A stretch of 34,006 nt of DNA from Pseudomonas sp. GM80 (lineage in GTDB: Bacteria; Pseudomonadota; Gammaproteobacteria; Pseudomonadales; Pseudomonadaceae). Position 1 is the first letter of the stretch, and each line of letters opens with the position of its first letter. Positions 8,426-17,411 of this stretch are shown here, one piece after another. The notes under the pieces were generated by a model. The model ran no database searches. It was not told the DNA's origin and saw only the letters and a list, made by a program, of their open reading frames with translations. The stretch lies in NCBI RefSeq assembly GCF_000282515.1, contig NZ_AKJD01000017.1, forward strand, positions 1 to 34,006. Reading direction: 5' to 3'. A program made the position numbers and the translations under genes.

Positions 8426-10228
8426 ATGTCCGAGACGCTGCTCAGTTCCCGCAATCTGGCTTTCGAGCTGTATGAAGTCCTTGATGCCGAGGGCCTGACC
8501 CGGCGTGAGCGCTTTGCCGAGCACAACCGCGAGACCTTCGACGCCGCCATCGGCACCGCGCGCAACATCGCCGAGAAGTACTTCGCGCCGCACAACCGCA
8601 AGGGTGACGAGAACGAGCCGCGCTATGAAGACGGCAAGGCGATTCTGATTCCTGAAGTGAAACCGGCGGTGGATGCCTTCCTTGAGGCTGGATTCCTCAA
8701 CGCCGCGAGAAGTTTCGACGCCGGCGGCATGCAACTTCCTACATTGCTGTCGCAAGCCTGCTTCGCGCATTTCCAGTCGGCCAACGCCGCTTCGACGTCT
8801 TACCCGTTCCTGACCATGGGCGCGGCAAATCTGATTGAAAGCTTTGGCACCGACGAGCAGAAACAACGCTTCCTGCAACCGATGATCGACGGGCGCTTCT
8901 TCGGCACCATGGCCCTGACCGAACCCCACGCCGGTTCGTCGCTGTCGGATATTCGTACACGCGCCGAGCCGGCGTCTGACGGCAGCTATCGCCTCAAGGG
9001 CAACAAGATCTTCATTTCCGGCGGCGATCACCCGCTCTCGGAAAACATCGTGCACATGGTCCTGGCCAAACTGCCGGACGCGCCTGCGGGCGTTAAAGGC
9101 ATTTCGTTGTTCATCGTGCCGAAGTTTCTGGTCAACGATGACGGCAGCCTCGGCCAACGCAATGACGTGCTGCTGGCCGGGTTGTTCCACAAGATGGGCT
9201 GGCGCGGCACCACCTCCACAGCGCTGAACTTCGGCGATAACGGTGAGTGCATCGGTTATCTGGTCGGCGAGCCACATCGCGGTTTGAGCTACATGTTCCA
9301 AATGATGAACGAGGCGCGGATTGGCGTCGGCATGGGTGCGGTGATGCTCGGTTACGCCGGTTACCTGTACTCGCTGGAGTACGCCCGCGAACGTCCACAG
9401 GGTCGCGTACCGGATAGCAAGGACCCGACCACTGCGCCGGTAGCGATCATTCAGCACGCGGACGTCAGACGCATGCTGCTAACGCAAAAATCCTACGTCG
9501 AAGGCGCCTTTGACCTCGGTTTGTATGCCGCTCGGTTGTTCGATGACACCACCACGCTTGAGTCTGAAGCCGAGCGTAAACAGGCGCATGAGTTGCTGGA
9601 TTTGCTGACACCGATCGTCAAATCCTGGCCATCGGAGTTCTGCCTGAAAGCCAACGAACTGGCGATCCAGATTCTTGGTGGCCACGGTTATACCCGTGAA
9701 TACCCGGTGGAGCAGTACTACCGCGATAACCGCTTGAACCCGATCCATGAAGGCACCCACGGTATTCAGTCGCTGGACTTGCTTGGGCGTAAATTGGCGC
9801 AGAACGGTGGTGCGGGACTTAAACAACTGATTCGCCTGATTGCCAACACTGCTGAGCGCGCGACAGCGTATGAATCGCTGACCGCACTGCGTGAACCACT
9901 GGAAAAACTAGTGGCGCGCCTGCAAACGGTGACCATTGGTTTGCTGACCGATCTGGCGCAGGGCAAGGTCAACAGCAGTCTGGCGAATTCGGCGTTGTAC
10001 CTGAAAGTGTTCGGGCACACGGTGATTGGCTGGCGCTGGCTGGAACAGGCGATTCGTGCCGAGGAAGGATTGGCCAAGGGCAATGCGGCGGATGCCGACT
10101 TTTATAAGGGCAAGTTGCAGGCGGCGCGGTATTTCCTGACCTGGGAAGTACCGGGTTGCCATCATGAGCTGGCGCTGCTGGAGACGCGGGATGATACGTG
10201 CCTGGCGATGCAGGATGCGTGGTTCTGA
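8426..10228 (+). CDS. Acyl-CoA dehydrogenase, long (about 600 residue) FadE/DmdC-like type
   Basis: This FAD enzyme is predicted to introduce the alpha-beta double bond in acyl-CoA thioesters, as in fatty-acid beta-oxidation. The 600-residue length with an N-terminal extension and an extra C-terminal domain marks the subgroup that includes Pseudomonas fatty-acyl-CoA dehydrogenases and DmdC. Visible motifs are FGTMALTEPHAGSSLSDI (flavin/substrate binding, about residues 170-190), ELAIQILGGHGYTREYPVEQ and IHEGTHGIQSLDLLGRKL, whose Glu442 is at the position of the catalytic base. The start is the ATG at 8426 (MSETLLSSRNLAFELY), with AGGTAGG ending 5 nt upstream. It stands alone between two REP pairs, so there is no operon context to name its acyl chain length. 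The exact substrate is unknown. Confidence 0.9.
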   Translation: MSETLLSSRNLAFELYEVLDAEGLTRRERFAEHNRETFDAAIGTARNIAEKYFAPHNRKGDENEPRYEDGKAILIPEVKPAVDAFLEAGFLNAARSFDAGGMQLPTLLSQACFAHFQSANAASTSYPFLTMGAANLIESFGTDEQKQRFLQPMIDGRFFGTMALTEPHAGSSLSDIRTRAEPASDGSYRLKGNKIFISGGDHPLSENIVHMVLAKLPDAPAGVKGISLFIVPKFLVNDDGSLGQRNDVLLAGLFHKMGWRGTTSTALNFGDNGECIGYLVGEPHRGLSYMFQMMNEARIGVGMGAVMLGYAGYLYSLEYARERPQGRVPDSKDPTTAPVAIIQHADVRRMLLTQKSYVEGAFDLGLYAARLFDDTTTLESEAERKQAHELLDLLTPIVKSWPSEFCLKANELAIQILGGHGYTREYPVEQYYRDNRLNPIHEGTHGIQSLDLLGRKLAQNGGAGLKQLIRLIANTAERATAYESLTALREPLEKLVARLQTVTIGLLTDLAQGKVNSSLANSALYLKVFGHTVIGWRWLEQAIRAEEGLAKGNAADADFYKGKLQAARYFLTWEVPGCHHELALLETRDDTCLAMQDAWF

Positions 10229-10257
10229 TCCGGGATATTTGTAGTGGCTGAAATCCA

Positions 10258-10322
10258 ATCGCGAGCAGGCTCACTCCTACATTTGGAACGCTTTCCCCTG
10301 TAGGAGTGAGCCTGCTCGCGAT
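10258..10322. repeat. REP inverted pair, family B
   Basis: Arms at 10258-10281 and 10299-10322 are perfect reverse complements (24 bases each, core GCGAGCAGGCTCACTCC) with a 17-base loop. The pair lies between the convergent ends of the acyl-CoA dehydrogenase and the MCP genes, where it may also help end transcription. The same arm occurs at 23603-23691 and, singly, near 29099. Confidence 0.9.
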
Positions 10323-10347
10323 GGCGTCAGCTCAAACAATGCACCTC

Positions 10348-12285
10348 TCAGCTCAATTTGAACCCACCCATCTGCCGCGCCAGATCATCCGCCAGTTTCT
10401 GCAACATCTGGCAGTCTTCACGACAAGCCCGAACCTCACCCGCCGTCGCCCGCGCCAGATCGGAAATCCCCTGCACATTGCGGTTGATCTCTTCGGTCAC
10501 CGCCGACTGCTCTTCCGTCGCCGTCGCCACCTGATGGTTCATGTCGCTGATGCGCTCGACCTGCCCGGTAATCGCAGTCAATGAAGCCCCGGTACGCTGG
10601 CTCGACTCAACCCCGGTACCCGTCGCTGCTTGCCCGGTGCGCATCGACGACACCGCGTTTTCCGCGCCCTGTTTAAGGCTGCCGATCATCTGCTGAATCT
10701 CGTCGGTTGACGCCTGCGTGCGCCGCGCCAAGGTGCGCACTTCATCGGCGACGACGGCAAAACCCCGGCCCATGTCGCCAGCACGCGCTGCTTCGATTGC
10801 CGCGTTGAGCGCCAGCAAATTCGTTTGCTCGGACACCCCGCGAATCACCGCCAGCACCGAGTCGATCGATGCCACTTGATGCGCCAGCTCACCCACCGCG
10901 CCTGCCGCCAAGCCAATCTCGTCCGACATGCTTTCAATATGCCGAATCGAGCCACCGACCACTTCCCGCGCCTGCATCGCTTCATCGCGCGCGGTTTGCG
11001 AGGCAAGCGCCGCGTTGCCAGCGTTCTGCGCGATTTCCTGCACGGTCAGGCCCATTTCATGAACCGCCGTCGCGACCATGTCAGTCATTTCCTGCTGACG
11101 ACCGGAACGCTCTGCGGTGTTCTCGACGACTTTCGCCACCTGCCCGACAGCGGTGCGCAAACGCTCGCTGGTGGCCAGCACTTCGCCGATCATCCCGCGC
11201 TGACTGTCGAGGAAACTGTTGAAACCCCGGGCGAGGTCGCCCAGTTCGTCAGCGCGACTGGAATCTAACCGGTGGGTCAAATCTCCCCCACCGCTACCGA
11301 TTGCTACCAGCGCGGCTGTTACCTGACGAATCGGCCGCACCAGACCTTGCGCCAGCCACACCACCAGGGCGAGGCACACCAACGCCACCGCCAGACCGAT
11401 TCCGCCGCTCATCCACATCGCTTTGCGGGCCTCGGCGTAGATCTGTGATTGCGGCACTTCGGCCACGAGGGTCCAGCCTAAATCACGCAAGGGCAGGCTG
11501 AAGGCGAGGAAGTCTTCGCCATCCCTCTGGAAGCTGCTGCTGATCGCCGTTTTTTGGCCCATGACGGCCTGCGCTGCATTGGCGCCGATCTGCTCGGTCA
11601 AGGTGCGTTTACCACTGAACTGCGCTTCGGGATGCACCTGGATCAAACCGTCGGAACGCACGAGATAGACCTTGCCGCGCTCACCGAAGCTGAAGTTGTG
11701 AATCAGCTCCGAGAGCTCTTTCATGCTCAGCCCAAGCCCCGCCACACCCACCACTTTGCCGGCCTGCTCGACCTTCAAATCGATGAACAGCGCCAACTCT
11801 CCAGTGGCCCCGTCGTTGTCGATATTCAAGGTGCGCGGCTGATTGCTGTCGAGGAAAGAATAGAACCAGGCATCGGCCGGTTTGGAGCGACTGAGGGTGC
11901 GATCCAGGCCTTTTTCGGTGATGTAATGATTGGAATCGGTGCCGATGATCAAAGCGGTAAACGCTTTGTGTTCGGCGCGGATGCCTTCCAGATACTGCGC
12001 AAAGGCTGCTGTTTTGCCGCTGTCTTCACCCGATGCGAGCCAGTCGCGAACCATGGTGTTGCTGGCAATGTCCTTGGCCGCCGTCAGCGGCTGAACAAGG
12101 ATACGTTCAATGTCGTTGCGCGTCGCTTCGATGCTCGACGGCAGGGCTTGCTCGACCAGATAGCTCTGGGCGAGGCGATTGACTACCAGGGTATAAATGC
12201 CAACCACGATCAGGATACTGACCAGCAGGGCGGTGCCCATGCTGAGAATCAGCTGCCATTGAATACTGCGTCGCCACAACTGCAT
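10348..12285 (-). CDS. Methyl-accepting chemotaxis protein with periplasmic Cache-type sensor
   Basis: This transmembrane receptor signals to CheA/CheW. The start is taken as ATG at 12285 ([11 protein letters not shown]), with a G-rich GGGGG about 6 nt upstream, giving 645 residues. An in-frame upstream extension lacks a ribosome site. The first membrane helix is about residues 10-37. A periplasmic region of roughly 250 residues with double-Cache character follows ([37 protein letters not shown]). The second helix is about residues 290-320, then HAMP and the cytoplasmic hairpin. The hairpin has the invariant tip [20 protein letters not shown] followed by [11 protein letters not shown]. The protein ends ...QMGGFKLS with no CheR-binding pentapeptide. 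The ligand cannot be named from sequence; Cache sensors of this type often bind amino acids, polyamines or organic acids. Confidence 0.93.
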   Translation of the reverse strand: MQLWRRSIQWQLILSMGTALLVSILIVVGIYTLVVNRLAQSYLVEQALPSSIEATRNDIERILVQPLTAAKDIASNTMVRDWLASGEDSGKTAAFAQYLEGIRAEHKAFTALIIGTDSNHYITEKGLDRTLSRSKPADAWFYSFLDSNQPRTLNIDNDGATGELALFIDLKVEQAGKVVGVAGLGLSMKELSELIHNFSFGERGKVYLVRSDGLIQVHPEAQFSGKRTLTEQIGANAAQAVMGQKTAISSSFQRDGEDFLAFSLPLRDLGWTLVAEVPQSQIYAEARKAMWMSGGIGLAVALVCLALVVWLAQGLVRPIRQVTAALVAIGSGGGDLTHRLDSSRADELGDLARGFNSFLDSQRGMIGEVLATSERLRTAVGQVAKVVENTAERSGRQQEMTDMVATAVHEMGLTVQEIAQNAGNAALASQTARDEAMQAREVVGGSIRHIESMSDEIGLAAGAVGELAHQVASIDSVLAVIRGVSEQTNLLALNAAIEAARAGDMGRGFAVVADEVRTLARRTQASTDEIQQMIGSLKQGAENAVSSMRTGQAATGTGVESSQRTGASLTAITGQVERISDMNHQVATATEEQSAVTEEINRNVQGISDLARATAGEVRACREDCQMLQKLADDLARQMGGFKLS

Positions 12286-12335
12286 GGAGCACCCCCAGGA
12301 GATAAGAGGCGGAAACACTGCAACTGTCGTGCCGA

Positions 12336-12345
12336 TTGTATACAA
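12336..12345. promoter_or_regulatory. Palindrome TTGTATACAA upstream of the MCP gene
   Basis: This is a perfect 10-bp palindrome 51 bases upstream of the MCP start (12285), within a stretch that is much richer in A+T than its surroundings. TGTATACA-type palindromes are known operators for GntR-family regulators of the FadR branch. It also contains a TATACA that could serve as a -10 box on the minus strand, with a poorly spaced TTGAGA (19 bases) upstream. The regulator is unknown. Confidence 0.4.
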
Positions 12346-12505
12346 AGACACAGAAAATCAATCTCAATCAGCAGCTTGTTTCGCATGCAAACAAGAAAAA
12401 ACTGTCATATCTAACAGGTTACAAGCATCGAATAGCTGGGTATGTTTTGAGAAGTGCCAATTTAGGCACGCACATCTCGATTGCATCAAGCAGAGAGGGG
12501 CCGTC

Positions 12506-12850
12506 ATGCACGACGAACCATTGGAATTCTCACAGCCACTGACCACCCAGGAAACCGACGCCGTTCTAAAATTTGTGAATGTTGGAGACGAGGTCAGGAT
12601 CGCCGGAGAAAAACACAGTGTCGTCAAAAAAGAATTTCAGGTGAGCGGCAGCCATTATCTCGTCCAAATTACCTTGGACACTGGCGAAACCTCCACTACC
12701 ACACATTCAATTACCCACGAGGAGTTCAGTAATCTTATACGCGAGGGTGACTACAGGAACTCGAACGGAAACATCAGCGTGGCAGACTCAGTGTGGTACC
12801 AAAAAGACGGCCACCTATGGGTCAAATACGCCACTTGGGACAAGGTATGA
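12506..12850 (+). CDS. Small protein of unknown function (114 residues)
   Basis: I do not recognise this gene. The start at 12506 (MHDEPLEFSQPLTTQE) is chosen because AGAGAGGGG lies immediately upstream (12492-12500). An upstream in-frame start at 12284 would overlap the divergent MCP and has no ribosome site. The product is soluble, acidic and rich in beta-prone segments (VGDEVRIAGEKHSVVKKEF, then SHYLVQITLDTGETSTTTHS). It has no signal peptide, no membrane helix and no cysteine. Two Trp-containing motifs near the C-terminus (SVWYQKDG, YATWDKV) might suit a ligand- or peptide-binding barrel, but this is speculation. The gene and its leader are richer in A+T than neighbouring genes and it faces zapA convergently. 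It could be acquired DNA. Confidence 0.7.
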   Translation: MHDEPLEFSQPLTTQETDAVLKFVNVGDEVRIAGEKHSVVKKEFQVSGSHYLVQITLDTGETSTTTHSITHEEFSNLIREGDYRNSNGNISVADSVWYQKDGHLWVKYATWDKV

Positions 12851-12876
12851 TCATTTGTCTGCTTCGAAGATAGTGA

Positions 12877-12896
12877 CGCCTCCTGACCCAGAGGCG
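12877..12896. terminator. Short hairpin between convergent genes
   Basis: CGCCTC (12877-12882) and GAGGCG (12891-12896) form a 6-bp GC stem with an 8-base loop in the 59-base gap between the small unknown gene and zapA. There is no strong T run on either side. It is a weak terminator candidate only. Confidence 0.35.
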
Positions 12897-12909
12897 CCCT
12901 TTACCTTCA

Positions 12910-13215
12910 TCAGCCTTGCTGGCCGATAGTCTTGGCGATGGTGTCGACCGTGGCGCTGACTTGCTCTTGGTAACGGTCGAGTTCTTCCTGGTGCAGCTTC
13001 TTCATTTCGATCTGCTGCGAACACAGATTCATCGCTGCTAGCACCAGCAAGCGGTCGCCGATCAGCGTCGGGTATTTGCGTTTGGTGTCGGCCAAAGCGG
13101 CCTTGAGCATCAGTGCCGCGTCCAGCAGGGTCTGTTCTTCCCCGGCCGGTGCCTTGATCGAATAGTCCTCCCCGAGAATGGAGATGACTTTTACCCCTGC
13201 TGTGTGGTGGTTCAT
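12910..13215 (-). CDS. zapA: Cell division protein ZapA
   Basis: ZapA binds and cross-links FtsZ filaments at the division site. The 101-residue product matches the family in length and layout. An N-terminal domain carries the VKVISILGEDYSIKAPAGEEQTLLDAA segment, the core of the FtsZ-binding head. A C-terminal coiled-coil helix follows (residues about 45-101, rich in Leu, Gln, Glu and Lys). The ATG at 13215 overlaps the TGA of the upstream coiled-coil gene as ATGA, so the two are translationally coupled. In most gammaproteobacteria zapA is followed by the 6S RNA gene and ygfA. Here it is followed by a 59-base gap and a convergent gene of unknown function. Identity is confident; whether it is the only zapA of the genome cannot be told. 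Confidence 0.93.
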   Translation of the reverse strand: MNHHTAGVKVISILGEDYSIKAPAGEEQTLLDAALMLKAALADTKRKYPTLIGDRLLVLAAMNLCSQQIEMKKLHQEELDRYQEQVSATVDTIAKTIGQQG

Positions 13216-13442
13216 GCGCTGACAGGACCGGCGTTGACGCGATCAACCAGGGCTTGAATGCGTGCTGCGGTGGCGCCGTGCTTTTCTTCCTGTTCCATCA
13301 GGTTCAGTTGCAGGCTTTCGTTTTCATCCTTGGCCTGAGCCAGTTCCGTGGACAGATTCTGGTTGGTTTGCGCCAGGGTTTGGTTCTGTTGCACCAGGTC
13401 GCTGACGAGCTGTTCCAATTGACTGAGGGATGCTTCCAACAT
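13212..13442 (-). CDS. Small coiled-coil protein of the TIGR02449 / ZapB-like type
   Basis: This 76-residue protein is almost entirely one heptad-type coiled coil (MLEASLSQLEQLVSDLVQQN onward, then TNQNLSTELAQAKDENESL). In pseudomonads a protein of this size and kind is encoded just upstream of zapA. A role beside ZapA at the division ring is inferred from coupling and from its likeness to ZapB, not shown. The start at 13442 is preferred because GGAAG lies 7 nt upstream. A longer in-frame reading to 13520 adds a region without coiled-coil character or ribosome site. It overlaps zapA by 4 bases. Confidence 0.85.
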   Translation of the reverse strand: MLEASLSQLEQLVSDLVQQNQTLAQTNQNLSTELAQAKDENESLQLNLMEQEEKHGATAARIQALVDRVNAGPVSA

Positions 13443-13635
13443 TTTGATCTTCCAGGCATTTTCAAAGGGCGCGTACGATAAAGAAAAGTCACCACGGATG
13501 CCAGGGTTAAACCGGCGCAAGGCCTTGATTTTCCTGGCGGGCGAGCGTTCCCGCGAGCTTTAAAGACTGTGATTTGCCGATCTTGTTCCTGCACTTCGTC
13601 GATCAAGGCTGTCTGCGACAAATACGCACATGGAC

Positions 13636-13662
13636 TAAAGAGTTCATTGGGCTGACCGATAA
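13636..13662 (+). promoter_or_regulatory. Sigma-28 (FliA) promoter for the downstream MCP gene
   Basis: TAAA (13636-13639), 15 bases, then ACCGATAA (13655-13662). The flagellar sigma-28 consensus is TAAA-N15-GCCGATAA, so this is an 11 of 12 match with exact spacing. Transcription would begin about 50 nt before the MCP start at 13719. Chemoreceptors are classic FliA-dependent genes, which agrees. Confidence 0.8.
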
Positions 13663-13718
13663 GTCACCCATACAGCAGTTTCAGCCCGCATGGACGCGGC
13701 CCTTCCTGGTATCCGCAC

Positions 13719-15344
13719 ATGTCCCTTCGCAATATGAATATCGCCCCTCGGGCGTTCACCGGCTTCGCCCTGATCGGCGGCCTGATGTTGATTCTTGGCG
13801 TGTTCGCCCTGAACCAGATGAGCAAAATCCGCGCGGCCGGCGAAGACATCGCCACCGCCAGCGTGCCGTCGATCAAAGCCCTTGATGAGTTCACCCAGCT
13901 GACCTTGCGTCTGCGCGTGCTGTCCTATCGTTTGCTGATCAACCGCGAGGCGGACGTACAGCAGAAAACCATGGACCTGTTCGACATGCGCAACCGGCAG
14001 ATCACCGACGCCCAACGCGCCTACGAACCACTGATCGACGGCCCGCAGGAGCGCGCGGCTTATGAGCAGTATGTGCAGTTGCTGGCGCAGTACCGGCAGC
14101 TCGAAGACCGCATGAAAACCCTGTCACGCAATAACCAGATCGACGAGTTGCGGCAGATGCTCAACACCGATCTGTTGGCCAACTCCGAGGCGGTGAACAC
14201 CGCGCTCGCGCGGTTGCTGGAGATCAATACTCAGCAGATCGCCGAGACTGACCAGGGCGCGTCGGAGCAATATTCGATGTCGTTCAATCTGGTCGTGACC
14301 CTGTTGGTGATCGCTACCGGTCTGACGTTCCTGTTCGCCTGGCTGCTGACCGTCAGCATCACCAAACCAATCTCCAAAGCACTGGACGCTGCGGAAACCA
14401 TCGCCGAAGGCAACCTGACCCAGCCGATTCACGTCGATGGCAGCGACGAAGCCGGTCGCCTGCTGGCGGCGATGGCCAAGATGCAAGCGAAACTGCGTGA
14501 CACCCTGCAGCGGATTTCCGGTTCGGCCACGCAACTGGCGTCGGCAGCGGAAGAGCTGAACAGCGTCACCGATGAAAGCGCACGCGGCCTGACGCAGCAG
14601 AACAACGAAATCGAGCAAGCGGCCACCGCGGTCAATGAAATGACCAGCGCCGTGGAAGAAGTCGCACGCAACGCCGTGAGCACGTCGGAAGCCTCGAAGA
14701 ACGCCACAACGTCGGCCGGTGACGGTCGTGATCTGGTTCAGGAAACGGTCAGCGCCATCGAACGCATGAGCGCCGATGTGCAGAGCACGGCCTCGTTGAT
14801 CGGTGATCTGGCCAATGAATCCCGTGACATCGGCAAGGTGCTCGACGTGATCCGTGGCCTGGCTGACCAGACCAACCTGCTGGCGCTGAACGCGGCGATC
14901 GAAGCGGCGCGTGCCGGTGAAGCCGGTCGTGGTTTTGCCGTGGTGGCGGATGAAGTGCGTGCCCTGGCGCACCGCACCCAGCAGTCGACCAGTGAAATCG
15001 AACGGATGATCGGCAGCATTCAGAGCGGCACCGAGCACGCCGTGGATTCGATGCGCAACAGCACCGAGCGCGCCGAATCGACGCTGAACATCGCCCGTGG
15101 CGCCGGCATGTCGCTGGACACCATCAACACGGCGATCGTCGAGATCAACGAACGCAACCTGGTGATCGCCAGCGCGGCCGAAGAGCAGGCGCAAGTGGCG
15201 CGCGAAGTGGATCGCAACCTGGTGAACATTCGTGATTTGTCGGTGCAATCGGCGACCGGCGCGAATCAGACGAGCGCGGCGAGTAACGAGCTGTCGCGGC
15301 TGGCGCTGGATCTGAACAACATGGTTGGGCGTTTCAGCCTCTAA
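13719..15344 (+). CDS. Methyl-accepting chemotaxis protein with four-helix-bundle-type sensor
   Basis: This 541-residue chemoreceptor has a first membrane helix at about residues 12-32. A periplasmic region of about 155 residues follows, helical and rich in Gln, Leu and Arg, like the four-helix-bundle MCP sensor class. The second helix is about residues 188-213 ([19 protein letters not shown]). HAMP follows to about 265, then the signalling hairpin with [20 protein letters not shown] near residue 385. It ends in [10 protein letters not shown] without a CheR pentapeptide. The start at 13719 ([13 protein letters not shown]) lacks a strong ribosome site; a second ATG at 13734 is an alternative. 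A sigma-28 promoter lies upstream. The ligand is unknown. Confidence 0.93.
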   Translation: MSLRNMNIAPRAFTGFALIGGLMLILGVFALNQMSKIRAAGEDIATASVPSIKALDEFTQLTLRLRVLSYRLLINREADVQQKTMDLFDMRNRQITDAQRAYEPLIDGPQERAAYEQYVQLLAQYRQLEDRMKTLSRNNQIDELRQMLNTDLLANSEAVNTALARLLEINTQQIAETDQGASEQYSMSFNLVVTLLVIATGLTFLFAWLLTVSITKPISKALDAAETIAEGNLTQPIHVDGSDEAGRLLAAMAKMQAKLRDTLQRISGSATQLASAAEELNSVTDESARGLTQQNNEIEQAATAVNEMTSAVEEVARNAVSTSEASKNATTSAGDGRDLVQETVSAIERMSADVQSTASLIGDLANESRDIGKVLDVIRGLADQTNLLALNAAIEAARAGEAGRGFAVVADEVRALAHRTQQSTSEIERMIGSIQSGTEHAVDSMRNSTERAESTLNIARGAGMSLDTINTAIVEINERNLVIASAAEEQAQVAREVDRNLVNIRDLSVQSATGANQTSAASNELSRLALDLNNMVGRFSL

Positions 15345-15362
15345 CTGCTGAAGAAACTCCTT

Positions 15363-15495
15363 TGTGGCGAGGGAATTTATCCCCGATCGGCTGCGCAGCA
15401 GTCGTAAATCCCTCGCGCGAGGTGTATCTGATACACCTCGCACTCAGCGTTTGGGGCGGCTTCGCCACCCAACGGAGATAAATCCCCTCGCCACA
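15363..15495. repeat. Composite REP-like repeat, family C
   Basis: Imperfect inverted arms lie at 15363-15384 (TGTGGCGAGGGAATTTATCC type) and 15474-15495. They enclose a GATCGGCTGCGCAGCAGTCG segment, a perfect hairpin at 15417-15441 and a GGGGCGGCTTCGCCACCC stem. The set resembles Pseudomonas intergenic repeats and follows the MCP gene, where it may end transcription. Confidence 0.75.
15417..15441. repeat. Perfect 11-bp hairpin inside the family C repeat
   Basis: Eleven bases (15417-15427) pair perfectly with 15431-15441 around a 3-base loop. It is the most stable stem in the gap between the MCP gene and nhaP2. It has no T run, so it is scored as part of the repeat rather than as a terminator. 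Confidence 0.7.
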
Positions 15496-15516
15496 GTCAT
15501 CACTCGGCAAACGTTC

Positions 15517-15573
15517 AATGTGATGCCAACGCAAAAAGCTTTTTGACAGCATCACATTTCAACAGGTTAGAAT
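15517..15573 (+). promoter_or_regulatory. Candidate nhaP2 promoter with nested dyad
   Basis: TTGACA (15543-15548), a perfect -35 box, precedes TAGAAT (15568-15573) with a long 19-base spacer. Around it is a dyad: AATGTGATGC (15517-15526) and GCATCACATT (15549-15558) are exact reverse complements flanking the palindrome AAAAAGCTTTTT (15533-15544). The outer arm overlaps the spacer, so a protein bound to the dyad could control the promoter. The inner stem could instead be a terminator for the upstream MCP. Confidence 0.5.
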
Positions 15574-15634
15574 CGCTGGCACGCAGACTGCATGGTCAGT
15601 TTGCGCCCGTCTTTATGTCTCTGGAGTAGTGCCT

Positions 15635-17377
15635 TTGAATGCGACGACCATCAACAGCCTGTTCTTGATCGGCGCGTTGCTGGTAGGTGCAAGCATTCTC
15701 GTCAGTTCTCTCTCCTCCCGTCTCGGCATTCCGATTCTGGTCATTATTCTTGCGGTCGGCATGACCGCCGGGGTCGATGGCGGCGGGATCATTTTCGACA
15801 ACTACCCGACGGCCTATCTGGTCGGCAACCTCGCACTGGCGGTGATCCTCCTCGACGGCGGCTTGCGCACGCGGGTGTCGAGTTTCCGCGTGGCGTTATG
15901 GCCGGCGCTATCGCTGGCCACGGTCGGGGTGTTGATCACCACCGGGCTGACCGGCATGGCGGCCGCATGGCTGTTCGACTTGAACCTGATTCAAGGCCTG
16001 CTGATCGGCGCCATCGTCGGCTCCACGGACGCCGCCGCGGTGTTCTCACTGCTCGGCGGCAAAGGCCTGAACGAACGGGTTACGGCCAGCCTGGAAATCG
16101 AATCCGGCAGCAACGACCCGATGGCGGTGTTTCTCACCGTGACCCTGATCGACATGCTCGCCAGCGGCCAGACCGGCCTGCACTGGAGCCTGCTGACGCA
16201 CCTGATCCGCGAGTTCGGCATCGGCGGTGTGATCGGCCTCGGTGGCGGCTGGCTGATGTTGCAACTGGTCAACCGCATCAACCTCGCGGCGGGGCTGTAT
16301 CCGATCCTGGTCATTGCCGGCGGTCTGGTGGTGTTCGCCCTGACCAACGCCTTGCACGGCAGCGGCTTCCTTGCGGTGTATCTGTGCGGGCTGGTCATCG
16401 GCAACCGCCCGGTGCGCAGCCGTCACGGTATTTTGCACATGCTCGACGGCATGGCGTGGCTGGCGCAGATCGGCATGTTTCTTGTACTGGGGCTGCTGGT
16501 GACGCCACATGATTTGTTGCCGATCGCCCTGCCCGCCCTCGGTCTGGCGCTGTGGATGATTCTGTTTGCGCGGCCGCTGTCGGTGATGGTCGGCCTGCTG
16601 CCGTTCAAGGCCTTCCACGGTCGCGAGAAAGCCTTTATTTCCTGGGTCGGCCTGCGTGGCGCAGTGCCGATCATTCTGGCGGTGTTCCCGCTGATGGCCG
16701 GGCTGCCGAATGCGCAGCTGTACTTCAACCTCGCGTTCTTCATTGTGCTGGTGTCGCTGCTGGTGCAGGGCACGAGCCTGCCGTGGGTCGCCAAGCTGTT
16801 GAAAGTGACGGTACCGCCGGAGCCGGCGCCGATTTCCCGGGCGGCGCTGGAGGTTCACGTCACCAGCGAGTGGGAGTTGTTCGTTTATAAGCTCGGCGCG
16901 GAGAAATGGTGCATCGGTTCGCCCCTGCGCGAGCTGAAAATGCCCGAAGGCACACGCATCGCGGCCCTGTTTCGTGGCCAGCAATTGCTCCATCCGTCGG
17001 GTAGTACGGTGCTGGAAGTCGATGATTTGCTGTGTGTTATCGGCCATGAACACAACTTGCCGGCGCTCGGAAAACTCTTCAGCCAAGCGCCGCAACGCGG
17101 TCTCGATCTGCGTTTCTTCGGCGACTTCGTGCTCGAAGGAGACGCCCAGCTTAAAGCGGTTGCAGCGCTTTACGGGTTGCCGGCTGAAGGCATTGATCCG
17201 GACATGACCCTGGGCACCTTCATCGCCCATAAAGTCGGTGGTGCACCGATCGTCGGTGACCAGGTGGAGTGGAACAACACCCACTGGACGGTCGCGGTCA
17301 TGGACGGGAACAAGATTGGCAAAGTGGGCGTCAGATTCCCCGAAGGAAGTCGCCCGGGCCCCGGACTCTTCCTCTAA
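15635..17377 (+). CDS. nhaP2: K+/H+ antiporter NhaP2 (CvrA)
   Basis: This inner-membrane antiporter of the CPA1 family exports K+ (or Na+) in exchange for H+ and protects cells at low osmolarity or high K+. The 580-residue product has about 12-13 membrane helices up to residue 390. The CPA Asp motifs are [12 protein letters not shown] and [12 protein letters not shown] (Asn160-Asp161). A C-terminal cytoplasmic TrkA_C-like domain and terminal regulatory domain follow. The start is placed at TTG 15635: the reading then begins [13 protein letters not shown], which lines up with E. coli MDATTIISLFILG, and GGAG lies 8 nt upstream. The GTG at 15629 would be only 2 nt from that GGAG. mscK follows 34 nt downstream, suggesting a K+/osmotic operon. 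Confidence 0.93.
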   Translation: MNATTINSLFLIGALLVGASILVSSLSSRLGIPILVIILAVGMTAGVDGGGIIFDNYPTAYLVGNLALAVILLDGGLRTRVSSFRVALWPALSLATVGVLITTGLTGMAAAWLFDLNLIQGLLIGAIVGSTDAAAVFSLLGGKGLNERVTASLEIESGSNDPMAVFLTVTLIDMLASGQTGLHWSLLTHLIREFGIGGVIGLGGGWLMLQLVNRINLAAGLYPILVIAGGLVVFALTNALHGSGFLAVYLCGLVIGNRPVRSRHGILHMLDGMAWLAQIGMFLVLGLLVTPHDLLPIALPALGLALWMILFARPLSVMVGLLPFKAFHGREKAFISWVGLRGAVPIILAVFPLMAGLPNAQLYFNLAFFIVLVSLLVQGTSLPWVAKLLKVTVPPEPAPISRAALEVHVTSEWELFVYKLGAEKWCIGSPLRELKMPEGTRIAALFRGQQLLHPSGSTVLEVDDLLCVIGHEHNLPALGKLFSQAPQRGLDLRFFGDFVLEGDAQLKAVAALYGLPAEGIDPDMTLGTFIAHKVGGAPIVGDQVEWNNTHWTVAVMDGNKIGKVGVRFPEGSRPGPGLFL

Positions 17378-17411
17378 ACTGCGTCCACTCTCACTTGCTT
17401 GACCGGTCTCT

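Noticed and set aside
12284..12505. Upstream extension of the small gene of unknown function to a start at 12284
   Set aside because: It would overlap the MCP start on the other strand, lacks a ribosome site and has Cys-rich, unlikely composition. The ATG at 12506 has a strong site.
12700..12909. 6S RNA gene after zapA
   Set aside because: The minus strand here shows no 6S-like helix with a central bubble, only 59 bases are free, and the rest is antisense to a coding gene.
13561..13583. TAAAG...GCCGATCT as a sigma-28 promoter
   Set aside because: The spacer is 11 bases rather than 15. The site at 13636-13662 has correct spacing and a better -10.
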